Below, in pieces: positions 42,289-51,119 of a DNA stretch of 64,000 nucleotides. Source of the DNA: Halorussus caseinilyticus (lineage in GTDB: Archaea; Halobacteriota; Halobacteria; Halobacteriales; Haladaptataceae). Each line of letters starts with the position of its first letter. The first letter of the stretch is position 1. The translations under genes and the position numbers were made by a program. The stretch is taken from the NCBI RefSeq assembly GCF_029338395.1, contig NZ_CP119809.1, positions 1,116,001-1,180,000 of the forward strand. Reading direction: 5' to 3'. A model generated the notes under the pieces. It worked only from the letters and a program-made list of their open reading frames with translations, was not told where the DNA came from and searched no databases.

Positions 42289-43021
42289 TGTCGGGGTCCG
42301 CGAGGTGCCAGCGTTGCTCTATCCCGCCGCTTCCGTACTGGACTTCGACCACTGCGTCGAACAGGGCTTCGATGGAATCGACCGTCTCCGAGTCGTATTC
42401 GGCCGGAAGGTGGTAGTGAGCCATGCCGTCGAATCGTTCGACGGTCTCGGTCACGCCGAGCAGGAACCGGCGTACGTCCCGGTCGTCGTAGTCGGCGACT
42501 ATCGGCGTAATCGACTCGAAGCAGAGCCGAAGCTCTGCGGGCGAGAGACTCCCGACGCCCGAACCGAGTTGTTCGATGGTCTCCTCGATGCTCGTCCCGA
42601 GGTCCCCGAGAGCGTCGCTATCGACCGTCACGGACCGGAACGACGGACCCGTCGAATCGCGGACGCTCGGCCCGTCCTCCCCGGAACGGCCCGAACCGTC
42701 GGTCGGCGTCTCGCCGCGGACGCCGGTCGCACACCCGCCCCGAACGTCGGCCTGCCAGTCCACGACTGCGGCCTCGTCGCGGTACGGTCCCGACTGGGCG
42801 GACGTGAGCTTCGAGTGTGCTACCGCCGGTGTCGCGTCCGTCGTCACGAACAACCGGTACCGAGGGCCTGCGCTCGACTCCCCCAAAAGCCGCTCGCAGG
42901 CCGCGTCCAAGGCGTCGGTACCGACGAGTAAGATGTTGCACCCGCTTCGTTTGAGACTCGCAAGCCGATGTCGAAATCGGGCTGTCGCTTCCGGACTCCC
43001 CCTTCGTTCCTCCCCACACAT
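42263..43021 (-). CDS. DUF7504 family protein
   Basis: The product is 252 residues. Family features: RFRHRLASLKRSGCNILLVGTDALDAACERLLG (in part), RYRLFVTTDATPAVAHSKL and a C-terminal region IEETIEQLGSGVGSLSPAELRLCFESITPIV (in part) plus VRRFLLGVTETVERFDGMAHYHLPAE, typical of DUF7504 (a degenerate RecA-like fold). ATG 43021 begins just before the domain; the longer minus-strand frame up to 44269 is a shadow of the flavin enzyme. A paralogue is at 4705-5235. It is presumed to be a signalling protein of unknown mechanism. Its end overlaps the convergent gene by 26 bases. Confidence 0.75.
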   Translation of the reverse strand: MCGEERRGSPEATARFRHRLASLKRSGCNILLVGTDALDAACERLLGESSAGPRYRLFVTTDATPAVAHSKLTSAQSGPYRDEAAVVDWQADVRGGCATGVRGETPTDGSGRSGEDGPSVRDSTGPSFRSVTVDSDALGDLGTSIEETIEQLGSGVGSLSPAELRLCFESITPIVADYDDRDVRRFLLGVTETVERFDGMAHYHLPAEYDSETVDSIEALFDAVVEVQYGSGGIEQRWHLADPDITTDWLAL

Positions 43022-43147
43022 TGATTCACCAATAACGGCTATGTCTACAATAAGTGTTTCGGACAGTTGAAACGCCAGTCCAGACTCTTCGGCAAGAAAC
43101 GTGGGTGAGCCGAGACCTTTCGGGCGCGGAGCGCCGAGGGGGACCCG

Positions 43148-44242
43148 ATGAGTGACCACCTGTTCAGTCCGCTGTCGATTCGCGGGACCACGGTCCGAAA
43201 CCGCGTGATGGTGTCGCCGATGTGTCAGTACTCGTGCGACCGCGACGGTTTCGCCACCGACTGGCACGAGGTTCACCTCGGGAGTCGCGCCACCGGCGGC
43301 GCTGGCATCGTGATGACCGAAGCGACCGCGGTGGAACCGCGGGGTCGCATCTCGCCACACGACCTCGGCATCTGGAGCGACGACCACGCAGACGCCCTCG
43401 CGCCGGTCGCCGCGTTCGTCTCCGAACGCGGCGCGACTCCGGCAATCCAGTTGGCCCACGCGGGCCGAAAGGCCAGCAAGACCCGGCCGTGGGACGGTAG
43501 CGAACCGCTCCAACCCGACGAGGGCGGATGGGAGACCCTCGCGCCGAGCGCGGTCCCCTACCCCTTCGAGGAAGGCGAACCGCCACGGACCGCGCGGATG
43601 GACCTCGACGACATCGAAGGACTCCGAGACGACTTCGTGGCCGCCGCAGAGCGCGCCCTCGACGCTGGCTTCGAAATCGCGGAGGTCCACGCCGCCCACG
43701 GCTACCTGCTCCACGAGTTCCTCTCGCCCGTCACGAACCGCCGCGACGACGAGTACGGCGGCGACTTCGAGGGCCGGACCCGCCTCGTCCGCGAAATCGT
43801 CGAAGAAGTCCGCGAAGTCTGGCCCGACGACAAGCCGGTGTTCGTCCGGGTCTCGGCGACCGACTGGCTTCCCGACCGCGAGTCGTGGACCGTCGAGGAC
43901 ACCGCCAGACTCGCGCCGCTTCTCGCCGAGGCGGGCGCGGACCTCGTGGACGTGAGCGCGGGCGGACTCCACCCCGACCAGCAGATTCCACAGATGGGAC
44001 CGAACTATCAGGTGCGCTACGCCGAGCGAGTGGGCGAGTCCACGGATGCGCTCGTCGGCGCTGTCGGGGGCATCTCCGAGGCCGAACAAGCCGACGCCTT
44101 GATTCGCAACGACCGGGCGGACCTCGCCATCGTCGGCCGGGAACATCTCCGAGACCCCTACTTCGCGCTCCACGCCGCCGAGAAACTGGGCGTTGAGGAC
44201 GAGGTAGAGTGGCCGATTCAGTACCGGCGCGCGGTCCAGTAG
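43148..44242 (+). CDS. Old yellow enzyme family NADH:flavin oxidoreductase (YqjM-like)
   Basis: The product is 364 residues. FMN and substrate residues are well kept: VMVSPMCQYSCDRDGFATDWH, where the Cys of the YqjM branch lies, then IQLAHAGRKAS, EVHAAHGYLLHEFLSPVTN and GGISEAEQADALIRNDRADL, with a terminal REHLRDPYFALHAA. It should reduce alpha,beta-unsaturated carbonyls or related compounds using NAD(P)H and FMN. It is a single gene. The acetyltransferase follows after 66 bases with its own promoter. Confidence 0.93.
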   Translation: MSDHLFSPLSIRGTTVRNRVMVSPMCQYSCDRDGFATDWHEVHLGSRATGGAGIVMTEATAVEPRGRISPHDLGIWSDDHADALAPVAAFVSERGATPAIQLAHAGRKASKTRPWDGSEPLQPDEGGWETLAPSAVPYPFEEGEPPRTARMDLDDIEGLRDDFVAAAERALDAGFEIAEVHAAHGYLLHEFLSPVTNRRDDEYGGDFEGRTRLVREIVEEVREVWPDDKPVFVRVSATDWLPDRESWTVEDTARLAPLLAEAGADLVDVSAGGLHPDQQIPQMGPNYQVRYAERVGESTDALVGAVGGISEAEQADALIRNDRADLAIVGREHLRDPYFALHAAEKLGVEDEVEWPIQYRRAVQ

Positions 44243-44308
44243 CGCGAGTATTGGCACACAGTACCACACCGGAGCAACCTATTTGGTCGCCTCGGACGCC
44301 TCTCCGAC

Positions 44309-45502
44309 ATGAACTATCGCGCGCTCCCGGACGATCGGAAGGAGCAGTTTCAGGAGTACGTCGAGTACGCCTTCAGCCTCGAAGAGGGGCCGCAGGACGA
44401 CTACGACTGGGACCCCGACGACCAACCGGACGAACCGCGCGCGCTGTTCGACGGCGACCGGATGCTCTGCGTCTGCAGTCACAACTGGTTCCGGACCTCG
44501 CTCCGGGGGCGGGAGTTCGAGATGCCCGGCCTGTCGGCGGTGGCGTCCCCGCCCGAACACCGTCGGCAGGGCAACGTCGCCCGGTTGCTCGCGGAGTCGC
44601 TGGCGGAGTACCGCGAGCGCGGCGACTTCCTGACGGCGCTGTGGGCGTTCGAGCATCCCTTCTACGAGCGACAAGGGTGGGGGATAGCGAACAAGTGCGG
44701 CCGGTACGAGTGCGCGCCCGAGGCGCTGTCGTTCGCCAGAGACTCCCCGCTCGCTGGCGGCGAGTTCCGACCGGTGGACCGAGACGAGTACGACCGCCTC
44801 GCCCCGGTTCTCACGGCCGCGGACGAGGGGTACGAACTCACCGTCCAGCGAACCGAAGAGTGGTGGCGAAAGCGCGTCTTCAGCGACTGGCGCGGGGACG
44901 CCTACGTCTACGGGTGGGAGCGCGACGGCGACATCCGGGGCTACGTCGTCTACCGCGTCCTCGACGCGAACGAGGGCAAGCGCCTCCACGTCGAGGAACT
45001 CGCCGCGGCGGACCGCGAGGCGCGCCTGAACTGCCTGCGACTGCTCGCAAACCACGACTCGCAGGTCGAGCAGGTGAGCATCTACGGACCGCCGGAGACG
45101 ACCCTACTCGACGCCGCCGCCGACCCAGAGGCCATCGACTGCGAGATTAGCGCCGGGCCGATGGTCCGACTCGTGGACGTTCCGGCCGCGTTCGAGGCGT
45201 TGGAGTACCCGACCGACCTCGACGCCGAGTTTTCGATTTCGGTCGCCGACCCCCTCGCGGCGTGGAACGACGGGACCTTCCGGGTCGCCGTCGCGGACGG
45301 TCGGGCGACCTGCGAACCCGCGGACGAGGACCGCCCGGACGCGACCGCCGGGGTCGGCGCGCTCTCGCAGGTCTACGTCGGCTATCACTCGGTCGCGGAC
45401 GCCGAGACGTTCGCCGACATCGAAGTCCGGGATTCGGGGACGCGAGACGCCCTCGTCGCGATGTTCCCCGAGCGAGAGGTGTTCCTCCGCGAGACGTTCT
45501 GA
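44309..45502 (+). CDS. Eis-like GNAT N-acetyltransferase
   Basis: The product is 397 residues, three-domain Eis type. The N-terminal GNAT has LSAVASPPEHRRQGNVARLLAESL with its acetyl-CoA loop and LTALWAFEHPFYERQGWGIA. A second, degenerate GNAT follows. A SCP2-like C-terminal domain starts near RLVDVPAAFEALEYP and ends with the free C-terminal FREVFLRETF-like residues (REVFLRETF), the conserved end that serves in catalysis. It acetylates amines or peptides from acetyl-CoA. TATA-like CCTATTT (44278-44284) is 25 bases before the ATG, so the transcript is leaderless. Confidence 0.87.
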   Translation: MNYRALPDDRKEQFQEYVEYAFSLEEGPQDDYDWDPDDQPDEPRALFDGDRMLCVCSHNWFRTSLRGREFEMPGLSAVASPPEHRRQGNVARLLAESLAEYRERGDFLTALWAFEHPFYERQGWGIANKCGRYECAPEALSFARDSPLAGGEFRPVDRDEYDRLAPVLTAADEGYELTVQRTEEWWRKRVFSDWRGDAYVYGWERDGDIRGYVVYRVLDANEGKRLHVEELAAADREARLNCLRLLANHDSQVEQVSIYGPPETTLLDAAADPEAIDCEISAGPMVRLVDVPAAFEALEYPTDLDAEFSISVADPLAAWNDGTFRVAVADGRATCEPADEDRPDATAGVGALSQVYVGYHSVADAETFADIEVRDSGTRDALVAMFPEREVFLRETF

Positions 45503-45892
45503 GGCGCGGGGTCTGGGGTTCGAGGGAGCTCTATTTATAGAGGTCTCGACGCGCGCGCGACCCTCCGTGGCCGCGCCCATCCGCGCGAGGTCTTCGGGAG
45601 CGTAGCGACCGAAGGCTCGTCGGAACTCGTTTCCGACGGTGGACGACTGAGCGACCGGAGGGAGCGAAGGAGTCGGTTGGGGAGGGCGTGGCCCGCGGTG
45701 GCGGTGCGGTTGCGGTGCGGGCGGTCTTCGTTGGCTCAAGCCTGAAGCTAGCGACTTTTTGTCTCCATCTCTCGTTCCCCTTCGTCCGACCCTCGAACAC
45801 CGACCTCTCCTCCCCCGACTCTAACTTCCACGAACTCCACGCCCTCCCGAGAAGCGGCCAAACTCTTTACGGCGCGACACGTACCCTCGGCC
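45503..45892. other. Intergenic region containing repeat copy G and the DUF7547 promoter
   Basis: Repeat G fills 45550-45750. After it comes unrelated DNA with TATA-like CTCTTTACG at 45863-45871, about 25 bases before ATG 45893. No gene is visible. Confidence 0.55.
45550..45750 (-). repeat. Dispersed intergenic repeat, copy G (subfamily I, full length)
   Basis: In reverse orientation it carries the same head (complement of CTTCAGGCTTGAGCCAA at the right end), the GCGGT tract, AGTCGGTTGGGGAGG (about 45671-45685), GAGCGACCGGAGGGAGCGA, GTCGGAACTCGTTTCCGAC and GC-rich end. It is the closest partner of copy F. Confidence 0.85.
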
Positions 45893-46744
45893 ATGAGAGA
45901 CGACCGCGACGACCGAGACGGCGAAGACGGCCGGCGCAATCCCGAAAAACTGGACGAGCGAGTCGAGGAACTCGAAACCCGAGTGCGCGAACTCCGCGAC
46001 GAACTCGGCCGACCGCCCGAGGGACCGCTGGGTCTGCCGCGTCCGCCGACCCCGCGCGAGGTGCTGTCGTTTACCGGCGAGTACGCCATCCCGACCGCTA
46101 TCGCCATGCTGGAGGCCAACGTCCGGGCGCTGAAGGCGCTCCAGCAGGTCATCCGACTGCTCGACCCCGAGCGGAGCGTCGTGAGCGAGGAGCGCGACCG
46201 ACTCCAGTCGCGGGCCGCCGACGCGAGCAGACTCACCCTCGACCGACTGGAGTCGGCGCTCGAAGACGTGGAGACGACGATTCGGGAGGGCGACCTGCCC
46301 CGCGAGGACGAGGCCCGGAGCATCCTCGACGACGCCCGGCGCATCAACCGCGAGATACGCGACCGGGTGGAGAGCGAGCGCCGTGAGGCGGACGAGACCC
46401 GCGAGCGCAAGCGGGACATCGACCGCGAGCGGTCTTCGTCCGACTCCCCCGACGCCGGACTCGACGGCGGGACGACAATCGAACTGACCGACGAGAGCGA
46501 CGCGGACGGCGAGAGTGCTGACGACGAATCGGCCGAAGAGCGCGCGGAGGTCGACGTGGAGGCCGAACTTCGGTCCATCAAGGACGAACTCGAAGGGCGC
46601 GACGAGCGCGGTCCGGAGGTGGGCAAAGCGGATGCGGAAGACGAAGCGGACGAGGACGCCCGAGCGGACGCTGAGTCGGACGATGGCGACGGTGACGCTG
46701 ACGGCGGCGCTGAATCGAGCGAGGACGACGCGGACGCCGAATAG
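45893..46744 (+). CDS. Acidic coiled-coil protein (DUF7547-like), function unknown
   Basis: The product is 283 residues. An N-terminal coiled coil (KLDERVEELETRVRELRDELG) is followed by a conserved block with Pro-rich PLGLPRPPTPREVLSFTGEY and AIPTAIAMLEANVRALKALQQVIRL (in part). This matches, as I recall, the haloarchaeal DUF7547 group. A second helical region (LTLDRLESALEDVETTIREG) leads to a very acidic Asp/Glu/Ala/Ser-rich tail of about 90 residues. It is soluble, with no enzyme motifs. It is probably leaderless, and the role is unknown. Confidence 0.68.
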   Translation: MRDDRDDRDGEDGRRNPEKLDERVEELETRVRELRDELGRPPEGPLGLPRPPTPREVLSFTGEYAIPTAIAMLEANVRALKALQQVIRLLDPERSVVSEERDRLQSRAADASRLTLDRLESALEDVETTIREGDLPREDEARSILDDARRINREIRDRVESERREADETRERKRDIDRERSSSDSPDAGLDGGTTIELTDESDADGESADDESAEERAEVDVEAELRSIKDELEGRDERGPEVGKADAEDEADEDARADAESDDGDGDADGGAESSEDDADAE

Positions 46745-47299
46745 CTACTCGGCCACCGACTCACGGCCGCGGAGTCGGCGGTAGAGTCGGCGGGCGAGCG
46801 ACGACCGACGGTCGGCGCGTCGGCCAGCGAACCACGCCGCCGTCGCCACGGCGACGCCGCCCGCGAACATGGCGTAGTTGGCGGCGTCGTTGGTCGCGCG
46901 AACGAGGTCCAGCGAGTAGAGCGCGGGCGAGACGGGGTAAATCGGCATCACGCCCCACGGGTTCAGTACGTCCGCGAGGAGGTGGGCGACCACCGCGAAA
47001 CTGCCGAGGAAGAACGACCAGAGCGCGCCGCGAACCGCCTCGCGGCGGGGTCGATTCGGGAGTGCCGACGCCACGACCAGCACGCAGAAGACTCCGACCG
47101 CGAGCGCGAACCAGAGGGTGTGAGTCACGCCGCGGTGGACCAGAAACTCGAACTGGCCGTCCACGTCCGGGAAGAGGGTGTACGAGAGGACGATTCCGCC
47201 GCCCGAGAGCGCGTCACGGACGTACCCCCGCGAGAGCAGGGCGTACCCGACCACCGCGTAGAGCGCGAGCGCCATCCCGTAGTGGCCCGGCGGAAACAT
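46745..47299 (-). CDS. Metal-dependent membrane hydrolase (YdjM/DUF457 type)
   Basis: The product is 184 residues with about four membrane helices. The family's metal motifs are visible: LFPDVDGQFEFLVHRGVTHTLWFALAVG (in part), where D-D-H-R-G-x-T-H gives the ligands, and AHLLADVLNPWGVMPIYPVS. Such proteins are predicted inner-membrane hydrolases related to LexA-regulated YdjM. ATG 47299 fits the family; TTG 47323 would add eight residues. It ends within one base of the convergent coiled-coil gene. Confidence 0.82.
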   Translation of the reverse strand: MFPPGHYGMALALYAVVGYALLSRGYVRDALSGGGIVLSYTLFPDVDGQFEFLVHRGVTHTLWFALAVGVFCVLVVASALPNRPRREAVRGALWSFFLGSFAVVAHLLADVLNPWGVMPIYPVSPALYSLDLVRATNDAANYAMFAGGVAVATAAWFAGRRADRRSSLARRLYRRLRGRESVAE

Positions 47300-47494
47300 A
47301 CCCTGAATCGGCCACGGATTCAATGTTAATCTATCGGTTGATAAGGTGTTGGCCGCCGCACACGCTGTCGGGCGTCGTCGTCGCGCTCGGCGCGACGACG
47401 ACGAAAGCGCGACGATAAACGTCTGAACGGCTCTTAGAACTACTTACCTTTCTCAAGAATAGGAAATCCGTTCTTTGATGAAGGAAAATATTCG
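47300..47494. other. Short intergenic region
   Basis: It contains the inverted words GTCGTCGTCGCGCTCGGCGC and GCGCGACGACGACG (47374-47412), a hairpin that can close the minus-strand MaoC transcript or act upstream of the membrane hydrolase. No gene is present. Confidence 0.4.
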
Positions 47495-47881
47495 TCAGAC
47501 CTGCTTCCACACCAGTCCCTCGACGGTGCCGGTCATCACCGTCTCGCCGTCCTCGTTCTCGCAGGTGACGGCCGCCGAGAGGTCGTAGCGGTCCGCCCGC
47601 TCCGTGACTTCCTCGATGGTCATCTCGCAGGTCAGCGTCTCGCCGGTGTAGACGGGCTTGCGGAAGTCGAACGCCATCGAGCGACCGAGGACCTCCAAGT
47701 CGCCGCCGATTTTGGTCGGCATCGTGGCCGTGAGCAGGCCGTGGACCAGCAGGCGGCCCTCGTCGTCGGGTTCGAGGTGGCGGGGTTGCTCGTCGCCGGA
47801 GACTTCGCCGAACTGCCGAACGTCCTCGGGCGTGAAGGTGCGCTGGAAGGTCCGGGTGTCGCCCTCCGAAGGTGGCGTCAT
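47495..47881 (-). CDS. MaoC/hotdog-fold dehydratase-like protein
   Basis: The product is 128 residues, a single hotdog fold. The R-hydratase-like loop FTPEDVRQFGEVSGDEQPRHL precedes LLVHGLLTATMPTKIGGDL, where the central His-Gly is conserved, and the strand region YTGETLTCEMTIEEV is typical. It probably hydrates or dehydrates an acyl-CoA or acts as a thioesterase. ATG 47881 is preferred because the family starts there. A thiolase and DUF35 pair lies 1 kb upstream on the same strand, separated by a membrane-protein gene. Confidence 0.82.
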   Translation of the reverse strand: MTPPSEGDTRTFQRTFTPEDVRQFGEVSGDEQPRHLEPDDEGRLLVHGLLTATMPTKIGGDLEVLGRSMAFDFRKPVYTGETLTCEMTIEEVTERADRYDLSAAVTCENEDGETVMTGTVEGLVWKQV

Positions 47882-47944
47882 TTTCCTCACGTACTTCGCC
47901 GGAGGGGATAAGCGTCCCCGTCGGCGTCGGTCCGACCCGCCGCG

Positions 47945-48802
47945 CTACTCCGGTGAAGCACCCTCCCCGTCGCCCGCGTCCGCCGTCTGCGACGGCGGAC
48001 GCATCGCCCGGAGGTAGGTCGCGCCGAGCGCGAGACTGACCGCCGAGACGACGCCGAAGAGCGCGATTTCGCCGAGTTCGCCGCCCTGTCCCGTCCGGCG
48101 CATCCACCCGGCCATGGCGAGGACGGCGAGTCCGAGCGTCGTGAACTTGACCAGCAGGACGCCCGCGAGGACGTACCCCCAGTCGCGCCGTCGCCAGAGC
48201 CACGCCGCCGTCAGGAGTGCGGCCGGGAGCAGGACCGAGAGGTCGAGAACGTGAATCACGTTCGCCGGAACGTCCGCGAGTCGGACGCCCTCGGGGGCGG
48301 TCCCCCGGAGCGTGGCGGGCACGATTTCTGCCAGCCACCCCGCCGCGAAGAACAGCGCGATTGCCGCGAGATAGCCGCTCGTCGCCCGGACCGGAAGCCG
48401 ACCGTCCAACCGGTCGCGCACCGCGCCGGGGTCCGCGCGCAGGACGCCGCCGACGAACGTGAACAGCGACAGGCCGAACAGCGCCACGTAGACGAGGAAC
48501 AATTCGTTGAAGTAGAGCATCAGCGCGTAGGAGGCCCACGTGTAGAGCATGTACGCCAACCCTCCGAGCCAGACCACGTACCCCCGGAGCGACCCGCGCG
48601 CCGCGTACCAGAGACCCACCGCCAGCAGTGGGACGCCGACCCCGAGCGTCACCACGTCTTGGCCGTACACCTGCGGGAGCGTCACCGCCGCGTCCCGGTA
48701 GTGACCCGGACGGAGGAGACCGACGAGCGTTGCGAGGACCGAGAGACCGAGCATCGCTACGGTTGAGGCTACCTGCCAGCGTGGGAGAGACGTGTCGCTC
48801 AT
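47945..48802 (-). CDS. Multi-pass membrane protein, function unknown
   Basis: The product is 285 residues with about seven membrane helices (for example VASTVAMLGLSVLATLVGLL, VTLGVGVPLLAVGLWYAARG, NELFLVYVALFGLSLFTFVGG, LDLSVLLPAALLTAAWLW and VLLVKFTTLGLAVLAMAGWM). YTWASYALMLYFN between helices 3 and 4 is the most characteristic segment. No transporter or enzyme signature is seen. The tail is acidic. It lies on the same strand as the MaoC gene, 63 bases away. Confidence 0.7.
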   Translation of the reverse strand: MSDTSLPRWQVASTVAMLGLSVLATLVGLLRPGHYRDAAVTLPQVYGQDVVTLGVGVPLLAVGLWYAARGSLRGYVVWLGGLAYMLYTWASYALMLYFNELFLVYVALFGLSLFTFVGGVLRADPGAVRDRLDGRLPVRATSGYLAAIALFFAAGWLAEIVPATLRGTAPEGVRLADVPANVIHVLDLSVLLPAALLTAAWLWRRRDWGYVLAGVLLVKFTTLGLAVLAMAGWMRRTGQGGELGEIALFGVVSAVSLALGATYLRAMRPPSQTADAGDGEGASPE

Positions 48803-48893
48803 ACGTACGGATTCGACAGCGGGAGATAAATGCTCGTTCGCCGATTCTCACTCCGGTAGAATCAGCGTCGGGAGGCGGTTCGTCGCGGTTCGC

Positions 48894-49259
48894 TCAGACC
48901 GACTCGAACCGATACCCGTCCCACTCCTGACTCGCCTTCTCACGGATTCCGGCGTCGGGGTCGCGCAGTTCCTCGGCGTACACCGGGCGCACCTCGTCGC
49001 CGATTTCGACCTCCGCGTCCTCTGCCAGTTGGCCAATCGCTCGGACCGACTCGCCCTCGACTTCGAACTCCACGATGGCCAGCGAGTTGGGTTGCCGGAC
49101 GCCCGGCGGGGTCGCGGTGTTCGTCGTCCACGTCACCACCTCCGCGGTCCGGTCGCTCAGGTCGATTGCCTCGGTCTGTTCCTCGCCGCACTCGGGACAG
49201 AGTTCGTGGCCCGGATAGGTCGCGTGCCCGTTCGGGCATCGGTAGGCGTTCAGCGTCAT
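48894..49259 (-). CDS. DUF35 zinc-ribbon/OB-fold protein, thiolase partner
   Basis: The product is 121 residues. The N-terminal zinc ribbon YRCPNGHATYPGHELCPECG is followed by an OB-fold (EVVTWTTNTATPPGVRQPNSLAIVEF, in part). DUF35 proteins bind CoA and form complexes with thiolases in archaea. Its ATG overlaps the stop of the thiolase gene (ATGA, 49256-49259), strong evidence of translational coupling and a shared complex. Confidence 0.9.
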   Translation of the reverse strand: MTLNAYRCPNGHATYPGHELCPECGEEQTEAIDLSDRTAEVVTWTTNTATPPGVRQPNSLAIVEFEVEGESVRAIGQLAEDAEVEIGDEVRPVYAEELRDPDAGIREKASQEWDGYRFESV

Positions 49260-50416
49260 TGGGGTTCCTCCAGAATCGTGGTGGTCACGCAGTTGCCGAA
49301 TCCGCCGACGTTGCAGGCCAGACCGACCTCGCAATCGACCTGCCGGTCGCCCGCCTCGCCGAGCAGTTGGCGGTGGAGTTCGTAGACCTGTGCGACGCCG
49401 CTCGCGCCGAGCGGGTGGCCCTTCGATTTGAGACCGCCCGAGGTGTTGACCGGCAACTCGCCGTCGCGGTCGGTGACCCCCTCCTCGACGGCCTTCCAGC
49501 CTTCGCCCTGTTCGAAGAAGCCGACGGCCTCGCTCTGGAGGAATTCGAGGATGGTGAACATGTCGTGGAGTTCCGCCACGTCCACGTCCTCCGGCCCGAG
49601 TCCGGCCATCTCGTAGGCCGTCTCGGAACTCTCGACTGCGCCGCCCATCACGGTCGGGTCGTCGCGTTCGTGGACGACGTGGGTGTCGGTCGCGCCGCCG
49701 ACGCCCGAGACGACGGTGTACTCGTCTTCGGGGACGTATTCCTTGGCCACCGACTCGGGGCAGAACAGCAGGCCAGCGCTCCCGTCGGTAATCGGGCAGA
49801 AGTCGTAGAGGCGCAGGGGGTCGGCCACGATTGGCGACTCCATCACGGTCTCCAAATCGACCTCCTTGCGGAACTGGGCGTGGGGGTTGTCCAATCCGTT
49901 TCTGTGGTTCTTCACCGCGACCTTCGCCAGACTCTCGCGGGGCGCGTCGTACTCGTGGAGGTAGCGACGCGCCGTCAGTCCGGCGAAACTCGGGAGCGTC
50001 ACGCCGTGCTTGTACTCCACGGGATGCGTGAGCGAGGCGATTACGTCGGTCGCTTCGGCCGTCGTCTTGTGGGTCATCTTCTCGCCACCCACGAGGAGCG
50101 TCATGTCGCTCGCGCCCGAGGCGACCGACTGCCACGCGGCGTAGATGCCCGCGCCGCCGGAGGCGGAGGTCTGGTCTACGCGCTGTGTGTAGGCGGGCAT
50201 CGCCCCGAGGTCGTGTGCGAGGGCGTTGGGCGCACCGGTCTGGCCCTCGAACTCCCCGCTGGCCATGTTCGAGACGTACAGGTGGTCTACGTCGTCGGGG
50301 GCGACTTCGGCGTCGGCGAGGCACTCGCGCCCGGCCTGCGCGAGCAGGTCCCGGAGCCACGCGTCGCGCTCGCCGAACTGGGTCATCGACGCCCCGATAA
50401 TCGCTACGCGGTCCAT
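49256..50416 (-). CDS. Thiolase family protein (SCP2-type), nucleophile Cys not seen
   Basis: The product is 386 residues with thiolase fold landmarks: RVAIIGASMTQFGERDAWL, then VDQTSASGGAGIYAAWQSV, SKGHPLGASGVAQVYELHRQ (the conserved His) and ACNVGGFGNCVTTTI at the end. In canonical thiolases the first of these central loops carries the acyl-accepting Cys (C-x-S-G); here the equivalent residue appears to be Ser84. It could be a variant that works with the DUF35 partner, or a non-cleaving homologue. It forms an operon with the DUF35 gene by ATGA overlap. Confidence 0.88.
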   Translation of the reverse strand: MDRVAIIGASMTQFGERDAWLRDLLAQAGRECLADAEVAPDDVDHLYVSNMASGEFEGQTGAPNALAHDLGAMPAYTQRVDQTSASGGAGIYAAWQSVASGASDMTLLVGGEKMTHKTTAEATDVIASLTHPVEYKHGVTLPSFAGLTARRYLHEYDAPRESLAKVAVKNHRNGLDNPHAQFRKEVDLETVMESPIVADPLRLYDFCPITDGSAGLLFCPESVAKEYVPEDEYTVVSGVGGATDTHVVHERDDPTVMGGAVESSETAYEMAGLGPEDVDVAELHDMFTILEFLQSEAVGFFEQGEGWKAVEEGVTDRDGELPVNTSGGLKSKGHPLGASGVAQVYELHRQLLGEAGDRQVDCEVGLACNVGGFGNCVTTTILEEPQ

Positions 50417-50590
50417 ACCTCACCGAAGACGAAGTAGGGCTTTATAACTCGGGGATGGGGCAGTCTTCCGACACCGGGGCGATAGCTCGCCGACCAAACA
50501 ACCGGGAGCGACCGGCCGACCTCCGCACGGGACGGCCGACCTCCGCACGGGACCGTAACGCGCAAACCCCGCGTCTTCGTCCGTCCGGGC

Positions 50591-51073
50591 ATGGAGACGA
50601 CTCGACACTTCACCGCGACCGTCTACGTCGTCAACGACGGCGCAGTCGCACTGCACCACCACGACCGACTCGACATGTGGCTCTCGCCCGGCGGCCACTT
50701 GGACCGCGACGAACTCCCGCGGGAGGCCGCCCGCCGCGAAGTCCGCGAGGAGACAGGTCTCGACGTGGACCTGCTGGAACCCGAGACGAGCGTCCCCGTC
50801 GATGCGGGCCGGGAACTCGCGCCCGCCGAACACGTCATGCTGTTCGACATCGACGTGTACCCCGACGGCGAGGTCGGCCACCAGCACGTAGACCACGTGT
50901 ACTTCGCCGAAGCGTCGGACCGCGACATCGCTCCCGAGGGCCACGACGAGGCCGACGCCGACGAGTGGGAGTGGTTCACCCCCGAAGACCTCCGGACGGA
51001 CGACGAGTTGTCGACCGAAGTGGTCGAAATCGGCTTGGAGGCCATCGAGAGAGTCGAGTCCCGGTCAGCGTAG
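50591..51073 (+). CDS. NUDIX hydrolase
   Basis: The product is 160 residues. The Nudix box is complete: GGHLDRDELPREAARREV followed by REETGL. Flanking strands (FTATVYVVNDGAVALHHHDRL and HQHVDHVYFAEAS) fit the fold. The His-rich MWLSPGGHLD start resembles MutT-like nucleotide or ADP-ribose hydrolases. The exact substrate is unknown. It is a single gene. A direct repeat ACCTCCGCACGGGAC-like (50517-50553) lies upstream. Confidence 0.9.
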   Translation: METTRHFTATVYVVNDGAVALHHHDRLDMWLSPGGHLDRDELPREAARREVREETGLDVDLLEPETSVPVDAGRELAPAEHVMLFDIDVYPDGEVGHQHVDHVYFAEASDRDIAPEGHDEADADEWEWFTPEDLRTDDELSTEVVEIGLEAIERVESRSA

Positions 51074-51119
51074 GCCAGACCCAGATTTTCAAATAAGCTA
51101 ACTATTTTACTGCTTGAGA

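Noticed and set aside
42263-44269. A 668-codon open frame on the minus strand
   Set aside because: Only the first-listed 3' part (42263-43021) reads as a protein family. Upstream of ATG 43021 it is the antisense of the well-supported old yellow enzyme gene, with Arg/His/Val-rich noise.
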